Made by a program: the position numbers and the translations under genes
The notes under the pieces: generated by a model
What the model was told of the DNA's origin: nothing
Seen by the model: only the letters and a program-made list of their open reading frames with translations
Database searches by the model: none
Shown: positions 7,429-15,951 of the stretch, piece by piece
How positions within the stretch are numbered: the first letter of the stretch is position 1
Layout of the letters: every line of letters starts with the position of its first letter
From: Glutamicibacter sp002979865
GTDB taxonomy: Bacteria; Actinomycetota; Actinomycetes; Actinomycetales; Micrococcaceae
Direction: 5' to 3'
Assembly (NCBI RefSeq): GCF_050030965.1
Contig: NZ_CP188297.1
Location: 1,240,001-1,304,000 of the forward strand
Length of the DNA stretch: 64,000 nucleotides

Positions 7429-8622
7429 ATGTCTAAGCACCACAAGTACAAGAGCTACGGTCCGCAGTACACGGTGACGCCAAGGGAAGGGCTCACCCTG
7501 GAAATCCTCGCTCAGGCCGAAAAGGCCGGGGCAAAGGCAGGATACGCGATGGCCAAAGAGCAGCTGTACCGGAACATCGGCAACAGCTCTGTGATCAACG
7601 AGCAGGAAACCGACGAATTGCTGGCCGCTGCCGAACGTGCCGGCGCCGCGGCGGCACTCACCGCGGCACGCAAAGTCCTGGATAAGACACTGCGCACCTC
7701 GTTCAAGCACTACCACCACTCAACGGCGCAGGGGCCCGCGCAGCAGCTTGCCCCGCAGCCATTTGCTCCTGCGCAGACGCGCAGCTACTCGGAAACCTAC
7801 GAGGAGCCCTTGGCCCAGCACACCCCCGCCTTGGGATATCTGGATCCGTCAAGGGAAAAGGTGGATCAGCACATTCTGACCATCACCCGGGTAGAACAGC
7901 TGAACGACCAGATGGTGCGCATCATCGCTGGCGCCCCCGATCTGGATGGCTACCGTTCCAACGGGGCGATTGATGAATACGTGAAAGTCTTTGCCGCTGA
8001 CCCCGCCCTCGGATTAGAGCCTCCCTATGATCTGCGCGCCTTGCGGCAGCGCCTGCCCCGCGACCAGGTTCCGCGTTCCAAGTCGTACACGATACGTTGG
8101 ATCAACGCGGTTGTGCCGGAAATTGCGATCGACTTCGTAGTTCATGGGGAGCCTGGGACTGTTGGCCATTGGGCCGGGACAGCGCAGCCCGGGGACCCAC
8201 TGGTTATTTCCCCCTCACGGAGCAAGTCATCATTGTCGCTGAATGCCGACTACTACGTGCTGGCCGCGGATGAAGCAGGCATCCCGGCGATCTGCAAAGC
8301 CCTCGAAGCATTGCCCTCGGATGCGCGCGGTCTAGCGTTGCTCGAAGTTGCCGATCAGAACGCAATGTTTGACGTGAAACATCCTCCAGGCGTTGATTTA
8401 CGCTGGCTGCCGCGTGACGGCGTTCCGGCGGGCCGCAGCTCACTGCTGGCCGATGAGCTCCGTTCCTTGCCGCTGCCCCCTCTGCGGCTTGGGCTAATCG
8501 CTCATGCCGAGCGTTCCACGGTTAAAGAGATCAGCCAAGTTGCGCGGCACTGGCACCTCGACAAGCGTTCCTCCCACATTTCCTCTTACTGGACCCTGCG
8601 CGAGGGGAGATTACGCCGCTAA
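7429..8622 (+). CDS. Siderophore-interacting protein with N-terminal extension
   Basis: 397 residues. From about residue 145 it is a siderophore-interacting protein (ferredoxin-reductase-like FAD domain followed by a C-terminal SIP domain): LTITRVEQLNDQMVRI, RSKSYTIRWINAVVPEI, VGHWAGTAQPGD and LAADEAGIPAICKALEALP are seen. Such proteins release iron from ferric siderophores with NAD(P)H and FAD. The first 110 residues are unusual: two similar Ala-rich helices (LAQAEKAGAKAG near residue 27 and LAAAERAGAAAA near 65) and a Pro/Gln-rich linker. Start at ATG 7429 behind AGGGG. No clear iron box precedes it. Confidence 0.85.
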   Translation: MSKHHKYKSYGPQYTVTPREGLTLEILAQAEKAGAKAGYAMAKEQLYRNIGNSSVINEQETDELLAAAERAGAAAALTAARKVLDKTLRTSFKHYHHSTAQGPAQQLAPQPFAPAQTRSYSETYEEPLAQHTPALGYLDPSREKVDQHILTITRVEQLNDQMVRIIAGAPDLDGYRSNGAIDEYVKVFAADPALGLEPPYDLRALRQRLPRDQVPRSKSYTIRWINAVVPEIAIDFVVHGEPGTVGHWAGTAQPGDPLVISPSRSKSSLSLNADYYVLAADEAGIPAICKALEALPSDARGLALLEVADQNAMFDVKHPPGVDLRWLPRDGVPAGRSSLLADELRSLPLPPLRLGLIAHAERSTVKEISQVARHWHLDKRSSHISSYWTLREGRLRR

Positions 8623-8684
8623 AAGCTGGATCAGAGTGATCCGCAGCATCACAACGGCACGCACAGGGACAAGCTCTTTAACTC

Positions 8685-8724
8685 CGGATAACCTTGGAAG
8701 CATCGCATCCGCACTGGTTATCCG
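8685..8724 (+). promoter_or_regulatory. Inverted repeat abutting the lipase ribosome site
   Basis: CGGATAACC at 8685-8693 and GGTTATCCG at 8716-8724 are perfect 9-base arms with a 22-base spacer. The right arm runs straight into GAGGAG, the ribosome site of the next gene, so it could be an operator or an RNA hairpin affecting translation. No T-tract follows, which argues against a terminator. Confidence 0.5.
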
Positions 8725-8734
8725 AGGAGTGTCC

Positions 8735-10501
8735 ATGGCTCAGCCCGATTGCACCAGCAATTTCGCGCGCTTTCTCGGCGGTGTTTTGCTGATTGCCCTC
8801 GGACTCGTCCTGATGCTCAACTCGGCGAGCGCGGTCCGGCTGATCATTTGGCTGCTGGGCGCTGGCCTGTTGATTGCGGGCCTGGTGCGCCTTGCCGAGG
8901 CTCAACAGGACTCCGTTCGCCGCTGGCCAGTGATGCTTTCGGGCGGCCTGCTGGTGCTCAGCGGGGTCGCCCTCCCGCTCTGGCATCGCGCCAGCTTGCC
9001 GGTCCTGGCTTTGGCGACTTCACTGGTTCTTCTCCTGGGCGGAGTGCTCAGACTGGCAGCGGTGCTCCGCGGGCAGCGGCAGTATTCCTTCCGCGGCGCT
9101 CTCACAGCACTTGCCGGTGTCTTTGGCGCGGCTCTGGTGATGTTTTGGCCCAGGCTTTCCTTGTGGGTGCTCGGCGTCGCTTTCGGCGGCTGGTTATTCC
9201 TTTTGGGAGTCCACTGCTTGTGGTCTTTTCTCCGGCCTCGCCTTCCGGCAATTCCTGGCTGGCTCCGCACTGCGCGTAGCGCTAGCCTGACAGGATTGAG
9301 CGCCATTGGCCTCGTCGCCGTGCTCGGGCTCGGAACGATCACCGCTTTTCTGCATAGCCAAAGCGATACGGCCGCCGCGGATGATTTCTATTTGCCGCCA
9401 GCTAGCGTTCCTGCTGCCCATGGCCAGTTGCTGCGCGCTGAACCGCTGGCCAAGAGCACTCCGCCGAACACTCTCGCCTGGCGAATTCTGTATACGACGC
9501 AAGGTCACGATGGCTCTCCTGCAATAGCTTCGGGCGTGGTGACCGTGGCCGAGTCCGCCACGGGAACCCTACCTGTCATCTCATGGGCCAATGGGACCAA
9601 GGGCGTCATGTCCCAGTGCGCGCTGTCCATGGGACCGAATCCTTATGATGATGGTCCAGCTGCTGCCCGTGAAACCATGTTGGCTGGCGGATGGGCAGTA
9701 GTCGCTACCGATTACGTCGGCTTGGGCACCGCCGGCCCTCATCCCTATTTGATTCCGGCTGCCGAGGCGTACGCGGTGCTTGACGCGACTCTTGCTGCAG
9801 GTCAGCTGCAAGACCTGCATTCACGAGGAGTCCGGCTAGGACAGTCCAGCGTAGTGTGGGGCCATTCCCAGGGCGGGCATGCGGCTCTGGCTACGGCTGA
9901 AGCCGCCGGGGACTACGCTCCGAACCTGGAGATTCTCGGCATCGCCGCCATGGCCCCGGCAACCAACCTTCCGGAATTGGCCGAGTCGGTTGCTGATACC
10001 GCGGCGGGAAAAATCATTTCCAGCTACATTGCCGCCAGCTGGAACCAGCTGTATCCGGATCTGGGCATCGACGAGCGGTTGACGACCCGTTCTCGCATGG
10101 CGGTAAACCAGCTATCCCAGAATTGCTTTTCCGGTACGGGCGCGCTGACCGGGTTGGCCCAGGCCAGCCAGCTCTTCGAACCGATTCTCAGTTCCGAGGC
10201 TCTCGACGGCCAGCTGCACTCGGTGCTGAAACGCAATTCGTCCATCGTTCCGGCGGGCTACCCGGCGTTCATTGCCCAGGGCGCTGCTGATTCATTGGTC
10301 TTGCCCTCGATGCAGCGCGAGTTCTTCAGAAGTTCTTGCACCCCGGATGCCCAGATTGGTTACCTCGAGTACTCCGGACTGGACCACATGCCGCTCGTCG
10401 GGGCAGACTCGGCACTCAATGAAGATCTTGTCGCCTTCACCCACTCGCTGCTTGAGGGGAAGCCAGCTTTCCCTGAAGGCTCCACCCTGTGCAGGAAATA
10501 A
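8735..10501 (+). CDS. HdeD-like membrane domain fused to a secretory lipase
   Basis: 588 residues. Residues 1 to about 200 are about six hydrophobic helices in pairs, with the repeated Gly/Leu pattern of HdeD/DUF308 proteins (VLLIALGLVLMLNSASAVRL). After a further helix and a short Ala-rich linker, an alpha/beta-hydrolase follows. It has GWAVVATDYVGLGTAGPHPY, the nucleophile elbow WGHSQGGHAA (Ser378), QGAADSLVLPS with the acid, and GLDHMPL with the probable catalytic His; this is the LIP secretory-lipase family. The hydrolase should face outward, tethered by the membrane part. Start at ATG 8735, five bases after GAGGAG. A longer reading from 8504 overlaps the SIP gene and is unlikely. Confidence 0.8.
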   Translation: MAQPDCTSNFARFLGGVLLIALGLVLMLNSASAVRLIIWLLGAGLLIAGLVRLAEAQQDSVRRWPVMLSGGLLVLSGVALPLWHRASLPVLALATSLVLLLGGVLRLAAVLRGQRQYSFRGALTALAGVFGAALVMFWPRLSLWVLGVAFGGWLFLLGVHCLWSFLRPRLPAIPGWLRTARSASLTGLSAIGLVAVLGLGTITAFLHSQSDTAAADDFYLPPASVPAAHGQLLRAEPLAKSTPPNTLAWRILYTTQGHDGSPAIASGVVTVAESATGTLPVISWANGTKGVMSQCALSMGPNPYDDGPAAARETMLAGGWAVVATDYVGLGTAGPHPYLIPAAEAYAVLDATLAAGQLQDLHSRGVRLGQSSVVWGHSQGGHAALATAEAAGDYAPNLEILGIAAMAPATNLPELAESVADTAAGKIISSYIAASWNQLYPDLGIDERLTTRSRMAVNQLSQNCFSGTGALTGLAQASQLFEPILSSEALDGQLHSVLKRNSSIVPAGYPAFIAQGAADSLVLPSMQREFFRSSCTPDAQIGYLEYSGLDHMPLVGADSALNEDLVAFTHSLLEGKPAFPEGSTLCRK

Positions 10502-10655
10502 CCGTTTGCGATGCCACTCTGATTCCTTTTGTTCTTGTACCAGCGCACGGGCCCGTGTCTGTGGAACATAAAATAGGTTCGGAAAGACTTCCAGTAATTC
10601 ATTGCCGTTCAATGCCGCCTAGCCATTTTCTGGCCGTCGGCCCAGGAGAATCCTA

Positions 10656-11681
10656 GTGCGTCCCAGCTTGTCCCGAATCGCAGTTGCCTTGTGCCTTGGC
10701 ATCTTGGCCTTTTCCCTTGGCTCTTGCGCGGCGTTACCTGACGAGCAAGGGAGAGATGCGGGCACCGCGGCATTTGAAGCCGGGCATTGGCCACGCACCT
10801 TGACTGATTCAATGCATGACCCCATACGGATCCAGGCAAAACCTGAACGTATCGTCTCGACCTCGGTAGGACTCACGGGTTCACTGCTGGCCCTGGACGC
10901 GCCGGTCATTGCCAGCGCAACGGCGCCGGCGGGGCCTGATACCGATGGCGACGGTTTCTTCAAGCATTGGGCTGATGTTGCCTCGGACCGCAAAGTTGAT
11001 CCGCTCTACGAGATCGGGAAGTTCGATCTGGAAGAAATCGAGGACCAGAAACCCGACCTCATCATCGTGGCGGCAACAGGAGCAGACTCCGAAGTCGACA
11101 ACGTAGGTGCGCTGAGGAAGATTGCACCAACCATTGTCGTGGACTACGCAGATAAGGACTGGAACGAACTTTCAAAGTTGCTCGGGGAAGCCACTGGTAC
11201 CGAAGAACGAGCAGAGCAGAACACTGCAGCCATTAACGAACGGGTTTCAGCACTGAGAAGCATGCTGGCAATCCCATCCGGAACCACGGCTTCAATCATT
11301 TCCTACGCAGCCCATGGCATATCCCCGATCGCTAAAACCACCGGGCCGCATGCGCAGCTGTTCAGAGGACTCGGCTTCACGGTGGTATCCACGCCAAAGA
11401 AGTTCGACACTTCCACACAGCCAAGGGAAGATTTCAGTTTCGTCAGCTACAGGGATCTGCCAGCAACGCTCACTGGAGATGCCACCTTCCTCTTGGCCGC
11501 AAACAAGAAAGCGACCACGGCATTTACCTCGGATGAATCATTAGCCCAGCTGCCATCGGTGCAGAGCGGCAGCGTCTTCCCGCTCACCACTGCCCACCTT
11601 CTGGACTACTACGCAACCCAGAAGATCTTGGACTATTTCGAACACGATTTTCCAGGTCTGGGCTCTTCTGAGCTCGAGTAG
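10656..11681 (+). CDS. FepB-like iron-siderophore binding lipoprotein
   Basis: 341 residues starting at GTG 10656. A signal peptide ends in the lipobox LGSC (Cys near residue 24). The mature part is a periplasmic-binding-protein (type III, TroA/FepB-like) domain: RIVSTSVGLTGSLLALDAPV, FDLEEIEDQKPDLIIVAATG and KIAPTIVVDY are characteristic of ferric-enterobactin binding proteins. No permease or ATPase gene is next to it, so it must work with a transporter encoded elsewhere or serve as an orphan receptor. Family call firm, ligand inferred. Confidence 0.83.
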   Translation: MRPSLSRIAVALCLGILAFSLGSCAALPDEQGRDAGTAAFEAGHWPRTLTDSMHDPIRIQAKPERIVSTSVGLTGSLLALDAPVIASATAPAGPDTDGDGFFKHWADVASDRKVDPLYEIGKFDLEEIEDQKPDLIIVAATGADSEVDNVGALRKIAPTIVVDYADKDWNELSKLLGEATGTEERAEQNTAAINERVSALRSMLAIPSGTTASIISYAAHGISPIAKTTGPHAQLFRGLGFTVVSTPKKFDTSTQPREDFSFVSYRDLPATLTGDATFLLAANKKATTAFTSDESLAQLPSVQSGSVFPLTTAHLLDYYATQKILDYFEHDFPGLGSSELE

Positions 11682-11823
11682 CAGCATTCCTTGAAGCCGG
11701 TACATCCGACCTCACGCCACAACACGGATCATGGACGGCTAAATGGTCCGCTCCACTGCCTATAGTTCAAGTCAGAGCATCTTCTAGCTCAAGCACCAGC
11801 CACCTTAGGAGTAGTACTACCGC

Positions 11824-12531
11824 ATGCGTTCGCTGCGTCGCACCTTATCTTTGTTCGCCCTCCTGTCCACCCTGGCTCTGAGCTCGTGCTCTTCATTGGA
11901 GACCATTGAGTTCCCGCCCCTTCCTGATGCCCAAGCCGCACCGACGCCAAGCACCGCAGAACAACTTGATATCTACGCAGAATCCCTTGAACTGCTCAAT
12001 GAAGTTACGGTCAAAGGCCGCGCACCAAAAACCGGCTACGACAGAGCGGAATTCGGCAAGGGATGGAAAGATCCGGACCGCAATGGATGCGATGCGCGCA
12101 ACGACATCCTCTCGCGCGATTTGGTGGACGTGACATATAAACCGGCCACGCGACCCTGCGTTGTATTGAGCGGAACGTTCGATGATCCCTACACGGGCAA
12201 GACCATCGAATTCAAGCGCGGCCAAGGCACCAGCACCTCCGTGCAAATCGACCATGTTGTCGCCCTGTCCGATTCCTGGCAAAAGGGCGCGCAGCGCTGG
12301 GATGCCGAGACCCGCTTGGAATTTGCCAATGACCCGCTGAATCTGCTGGCTTCCGATGGCCCCACTAATGCTTCCAAAGGCGACAAGGACGCGTCATCAT
12401 GGTTGCCACCCAACAAGAGCTTCCGTTGCACTTACGTCTCGCGGCAGACCCAGGTAAAAGCCAAATACGACGTTTGGATGACCAAGGCAGAGCACACCGC
12501 GATCGGGAACATCCTCAAATCCTGCATCTAG
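11824..12531 (+). CDS. Secreted HNH endonuclease-family lipoprotein
   Basis: 235 residues. The N-terminal hydrophobic stretch ends in ALSSCSS, a lipobox, so the protein is likely anchored outside. The C-terminal half carries the HNH/DUF1524 (GmrSD C-terminal-like) nuclease: VQIDHVVALSDSWQKGAQRW supplies the His, NDPLNLLASDGPTNASKGD the Asn, and KDASSWLPPN closes the motif. Four Cys (NGCDARND, RPCVV, FRCTY, KSCI) could form disulfides. Family members are extracellular nucleases of actinobacteria. A ribosome site AGGAG lies a little far upstream, so the exact start is less sure. Confidence 0.82.
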   Translation: MRSLRRTLSLFALLSTLALSSCSSLETIEFPPLPDAQAAPTPSTAEQLDIYAESLELLNEVTVKGRAPKTGYDRAEFGKGWKDPDRNGCDARNDILSRDLVDVTYKPATRPCVVLSGTFDDPYTGKTIEFKRGQGTSTSVQIDHVVALSDSWQKGAQRWDAETRLEFANDPLNLLASDGPTNASKGDKDASSWLPPNKSFRCTYVSRQTQVKAKYDVWMTKAEHTAIGNILKSCI

Positions 12532-12704
12532 CAGTCAGGCAGCTTCGCCGGGCCTCATAGCCGTACGCAGGACATCGCACGGAAACATCCACCTTAAGGC
12601 TTATCGTCAAATCGATGGACTTGTGGCAAAATGGATATTATTCAACACGTTAGCGATTATGTTCTGCGATGGCTTGGCCTGATCCTCTACTGCAAGGGCG
12701 CATG

Positions 12705-12914
12705 ATGAAGACACGAATCCCCGGAGTCCTCCTACTGGTTTCCAGCGTGTGCATCTTCAGTTTTGCACTGACCACCACGCAGCGCGAGGCAGCCACTGCC
12801 TGCTGGGTCGTCTCCACCCTCATGTTCATTGGAGCAGCCATGCTGCTGCTGAGTGCGATCCTTGGAACTTCCACCGTCACCGCAGGTGACCCGCGGCATA
12901 AGCGTCAGCAATAA
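12705..12914 (+). CDS. Small two-helix membrane protein
   Basis: About 69 residues starting MKTRIPGVLLLVSSVCIF. Two hydrophobic segments (residues 5-22 and 32-55) and a basic tail ending KRQQ are seen. AAGGG at 12694-12698 is six bases before ATG 12705; ATG 12702 directly precedes it. I do not recognise the family. A strong terminator follows at once, which supports it being a real transcribed gene. Confidence 0.55.
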   Translation: MKTRIPGVLLLVSSVCIFSFALTTTQREAATACWVVSTLMFIGAAMLLLSAILGTSTVTAGDPRHKRQQ

Positions 12915-12932
12915 CTGCATACTCCTCTAATC

Positions 12933-12975
12933 AGAAGCAACCTCTTGGCCTATGGCTGGGAGGTTGCTTCTGTTG
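12933..12975 (+). terminator. Rho-independent terminator
   Basis: Perfect 12-bp arms AGAAGCAACCTC (12933-12944) and GAGGTTGCTTCT (12960-12971) with a 15-base loop, followed by GTTGAAT. Confidence 0.8.
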
Positions 12976-13089
12976 AATAACCGACAGTACTTGTACTTCT
13001 GCACCTAAATTTAACGCCAAAGCATCGACAGGTTCATTCAGATGCGATAGACATATGTCTTGTCACACTCGTCACTTTTAGGAGTACCC

Positions 13090-15123
13090 ATGCCTGCATT
13101 CAGGCAGATAAGAAAACTCGGTCTCGCTTCGCTGGCAACGATTTCGCTGGCCGCCACCGGTGCCGCAACAGCTCAGGCTACATCCACGCACAGTGCTTCC
13201 CTGTCGCCAGCTGCGGGTACTGAAGCCGTCACCATTGATCTAGTTGGCATCAATGACTTCCATGGCCGCATTTCTGCTGACAGAAGCTCTGCCGGCGCTG
13301 CTGTGCTGTCCGGTGCTGTAGATGGAATGCGTGCAGAAAACGAAAACACCCTATTCGTCTCCGCCGGCGATAACATCGGCGCCTCAACCTTCGCTTCCGC
13401 CTCGCAGGATGACGAACCAACCATCGCTGCCCTGGGTGCTGGCGGCCTGGATGTCTCGGCAGTAGGCAACCACGAGTTCGACAAGGGATTCGCGGACCTG
13501 ACCGGACGCGTCATCGACAGCTACGCCGATTCCAGCGGTGTCAACGGCGCAGACTTCGCACTGGGCGCCAATGTCTATGAAAAGGGCACCACGGCTCCTG
13601 CCCTCCAGGAATACGCGATCCGCGAGATCTCCGGTATTTCCGTGGGCTTCATTGGCACCGTTACCGAAGACATGCCTTCACTGGTTTCCCCAGCTGGCAT
13701 CGCCGACCTGGATTTCGGCAGCGAACTGGAAGCAGCGAACCGTGTAGCTGAGCAGCTCTCCGATGGCGATGAAGCGAACGGCGAGGCAGATGTAGTGGTG
13801 CTGCTGACCCACAACGGTTCCGCTGGCGATCAGTGCGCAGATATTGCCGAAGAAGACAGCGCCTATGGCGAGCTCGTTCGCGAGGCCAGCAACGAGATCG
13901 ACGCGATCTTCTCGGGCCACACCCACCAGTCCTACGACTGCGAAATCGCGGGCCGCCCGGTGATCCAGTCCCACCAGTACGGCACCACTTTGGGCAAGGT
14001 TTCCTTGCAGGTAGATCCTGAGACTGGCGAAGTCACCGAGGCCGCTACCGAGCGCATCGCCTTGGCAACCGAGGGCGCTGACGGCGAATGGGTGGGCAAC
14101 TTTGATGCCAATGCCGAGGTCGCAGAAATCGTTAGCGCCGCTGAAGCGGAAGCTGAAGTGGTCGGCAGCGTGAAGATCGGCGCCATCTCTGAAGACATCC
14201 TTCGTGGTGGAGAAGAACCCGGCCAGGACCGAGGCGTTGAATCCACCCTGGGCAACACCGTAGCCGACATCCACCTATGGGCTACCTCTAATGAGGATTT
14301 CGCCAGCGAACCAGCCGAGATCGCATTCATGAACCCAGGCGGCCTGCGTGCCGACCTGCTCTACGGCCAAGATGGCACAGTGTCCTACAAGGCCGCAGCC
14401 GAGGTCCAGCCATTCGCCAACACCCTGATCACTTTCAACCTCACCGGGGCGCAGATCCGCGAGGCCTTGGAGCAGCAGTGGCAGCCTGCAGGATCGGAAC
14501 GCAACAAGCTGCATCTGGGTATTTCCGAGGGTCTCGCCTACACCTACGTCGAGGACGCTGCCCAGGGCGAGCACATCAAGGACATCACCTTCAAGGGCGA
14601 GCCACTGGACGAGGAAGCAACCTTCCGTGTCGCAGCCAATGCATTCCTGGCTACCGGTGGCGATAACTTCGCCGCGTTTGCCGCCGGCACCGATCATGCT
14701 GACTCCGGCCAGATCGATTTGGACGCCACCGTGAACTACTTCAAGGCACATGACGTTGTTGAGCCGGCTCCGCTGGGCCGCGCGGTCCTGCAAGAGCCTG
14801 TTGCGCCAACGCAGTCGCCGGATCCTTCGGATGAGCCAACCGGGGATCCAACTGATTCGCCGGAACCATCTGAGGATGCAACCGACGACGCGACCGAAGA
14901 ACCTACCAGTTCGCCAGTGCCAACTGGGGACGCGACCCGGTCCCCTGACTCGTCTGGCGAGCCTAAGGATGAGCAGAAGGATGATTCCCAGAACCGGGAC
15001 TCCGAAGACCTAGCTGATACCGGATTCGGCACCAGCTGGATCGGCATCGTCGCCGGTGTCGTTGTCCTGGCAGGCATCGCCTTGGTACTGATACGCCGCT
15101 TCGGCAACAAGGCCGGACGCTAG
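13090..15123 (+). CDS. Wall-anchored bifunctional metallophosphatase/5'-nucleotidase
   Basis: 677 residues. A signal peptide (to about residue 32, AQA) is followed by a metallophosphatase domain: LVGINDFHGRI, SAGDNIGAS, VGNHEFDKG, LLTHNG and SGHTHQSYDC supply the di-metal ligands. Next comes the 5'-nucleotidase C-terminal domain with MNPGGLRADL and FLATGGDNFAAF. The tail is a Pro/Ser/Thr/Asp/Glu-rich spacer, then LADTG, a membrane helix and RRFGNKAGR. LADTG fits the LAXTG signal of class E sortases. It should hydrolyse nucleotides outside the cell to recover phosphate and nucleosides. Start at ATG 13090 behind AGGAG; an earlier Met at 13060 would spoil the signal peptide. Confidence 0.9.
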   Translation: MPAFRQIRKLGLASLATISLAATGAATAQATSTHSASLSPAAGTEAVTIDLVGINDFHGRISADRSSAGAAVLSGAVDGMRAENENTLFVSAGDNIGASTFASASQDDEPTIAALGAGGLDVSAVGNHEFDKGFADLTGRVIDSYADSSGVNGADFALGANVYEKGTTAPALQEYAIREISGISVGFIGTVTEDMPSLVSPAGIADLDFGSELEAANRVAEQLSDGDEANGEADVVVLLTHNGSAGDQCADIAEEDSAYGELVREASNEIDAIFSGHTHQSYDCEIAGRPVIQSHQYGTTLGKVSLQVDPETGEVTEAATERIALATEGADGEWVGNFDANAEVAEIVSAAEAEAEVVGSVKIGAISEDILRGGEEPGQDRGVESTLGNTVADIHLWATSNEDFASEPAEIAFMNPGGLRADLLYGQDGTVSYKAAAEVQPFANTLITFNLTGAQIREALEQQWQPAGSERNKLHLGISEGLAYTYVEDAAQGEHIKDITFKGEPLDEEATFRVAANAFLATGGDNFAAFAAGTDHADSGQIDLDATVNYFKAHDVVEPAPLGRAVLQEPVAPTQSPDPSDEPTGDPTDSPEPSEDATDDATEEPTSSPVPTGDATRSPDSSGEPKDEQKDDSQNRDSEDLADTGFGTSWIGIVAGVVVLAGIALVLIRRFGNKAGR

Positions 15124-15140
15124 AGCCCAAGGGCAAAGAT

Positions 15141-15182
15141 AAAGGCAAAGGGAAGAACCAAGAGGTTCTTCCCTTTGCCTTT
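15141..15182. terminator. Bidirectional terminator
   Basis: A perfect 19-bp stem: AAAGGCAAAGGGAAGAACC (15141-15159) and its complement (15164-15182) with a four-base loop. It lies between the convergent nucleotidase gene and the monooxygenase gene; the A- and T-rich ends of the stem suit both directions. Confidence 0.9.
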
Positions 15183-15193
15183 GTCCCAATAAC

Positions 15194-15517
15194 TTAGTCG
15201 ATGACCAGTTCGCCCATGGAATCCCAGCCTTCGCCGTCTACCTTGCGGGAAACGATCTTCGGGGTGGAGACCAGGTGTGGTCGCATGGACTCAAGACCGG
15301 CTGCGAAGTGGGCGGAGTTCACGTGGTTTGCCGCGGCTTCGTCATCGCGGAAGGCCTCAACCAGGACGAATTCGTTGGGGTCTTCGACGCTCACGGACCA
15401 ATCGAAGAAGATGTTGCCCTCTTCGGCGCGGGTTGCCGCGGTGAATTCAGCGACATGGCCCATGAAGTTCGGGGTGGATTCTGGCTTTACTTGGTATTTA
15501 ACAACGATGAAGTACAT
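15194..15517 (-). CDS. ABM-family putative quinol monooxygenase
   Basis: 107 residues of the antibiotic biosynthesis monooxygenase (YgiN-like) dimeric ferredoxin-like fold: MYFIVVKYQVKPE, EEGNIFFDWSVS and EFVLVEAFRDDEAAANHVNS are typical. Members are cofactor-free oxygenases or quinol-modifying enzymes; substrate unknown. The ATG is 4 bases after the stop of the MmcQ-like gene, so the two are co-transcribed. Confidence 0.85.
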   Translation of the reverse strand: MYFIVVKYQVKPESTPNFMGHVAEFTAATRAEEGNIFFDWSVSVEDPNEFVLVEAFRDDEAAANHVNSAHFAAGLESMRPHLVSTPKIVSRKVDGEGWDSMGELVID

Positions 15518-15521
15518 GTCT

Positions 15522-15941
15522 CTAGTCTAGGGTTCCCTTGTTAATTGCGCCTTGCAAACGAATGTATTCTTTATCCCTTTGGGGCATGCCGTCGACCACT
15601 AAATCGTATGAATCCTCGATGAGCTCGCCCATCAGTTGCGGGTCGAGTCCTGCACGAACCGAATTCCAGTGCTTCTTATTCATGTGATAGCCCGCGGTGA
15701 TCTGCGGATGCTCGCTGCGCTGCTGGTCTGCCAGAGCCGGTTCGCATTTCAGGTTCAGCACTAATTCGCCTTGCAGGTGCATGAGCAGCCCAAATATTTT
15801 GCCTTTGCCCGGATCACTGCCCGCCACCTTGAATACGGTGCTGTCAGGGCCGAAGGGGTAATCGGCGTAAGCGCACGGCATGCGCAGGCACAGCTGCGCC
15901 CACGCATTTTCCAATTCTTCTTGCCCAGCTGTTGTTGCCAT
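15522..15941 (-). CDS. MmcQ/YjbR-family protein
   Basis: 139 residues. CAYADYPFGPDSTVFKVAG, a central LVLNLKCEPALADQQR and AGYHMNKKHWNSV are the signature of the MmcQ/YjbR fold (a CyaY-like DNA-binding-protein fold of uncertain role). Start at ATG 15941 behind GAGG; TTG 15944 is the alternative. It sits in a three-gene unit: CoA-binding protein, this gene, then the ABM oxygenase, with gaps of 10 and 4 bases. Confidence 0.85.
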   Translation of the reverse strand: MATTAGQEELENAWAQLCLRMPCAYADYPFGPDSTVFKVAGSDPGKGKIFGLLMHLQGELVLNLKCEPALADQQRSEHPQITAGYHMNKKHWNSVRAGLDPQLMGELIEDSYDLVVDGMPQRDKEYIRLQGAINKGTLD

Positions 15942-15951
15942 CAATGCCTCG

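Noticed and set aside
8504..8734. A longer N-terminus for the lipase fusion
   Set aside because: It overlaps the end of the SIP gene, is basic and low in complexity, and the start at 8735 has a well-placed GAGGAG.
10560..10655. A half iron box (ATAGGTTCG) before the FepB-like gene
   Set aside because: Only one half of the DtxR/IdeR palindrome matches; below what I would report.
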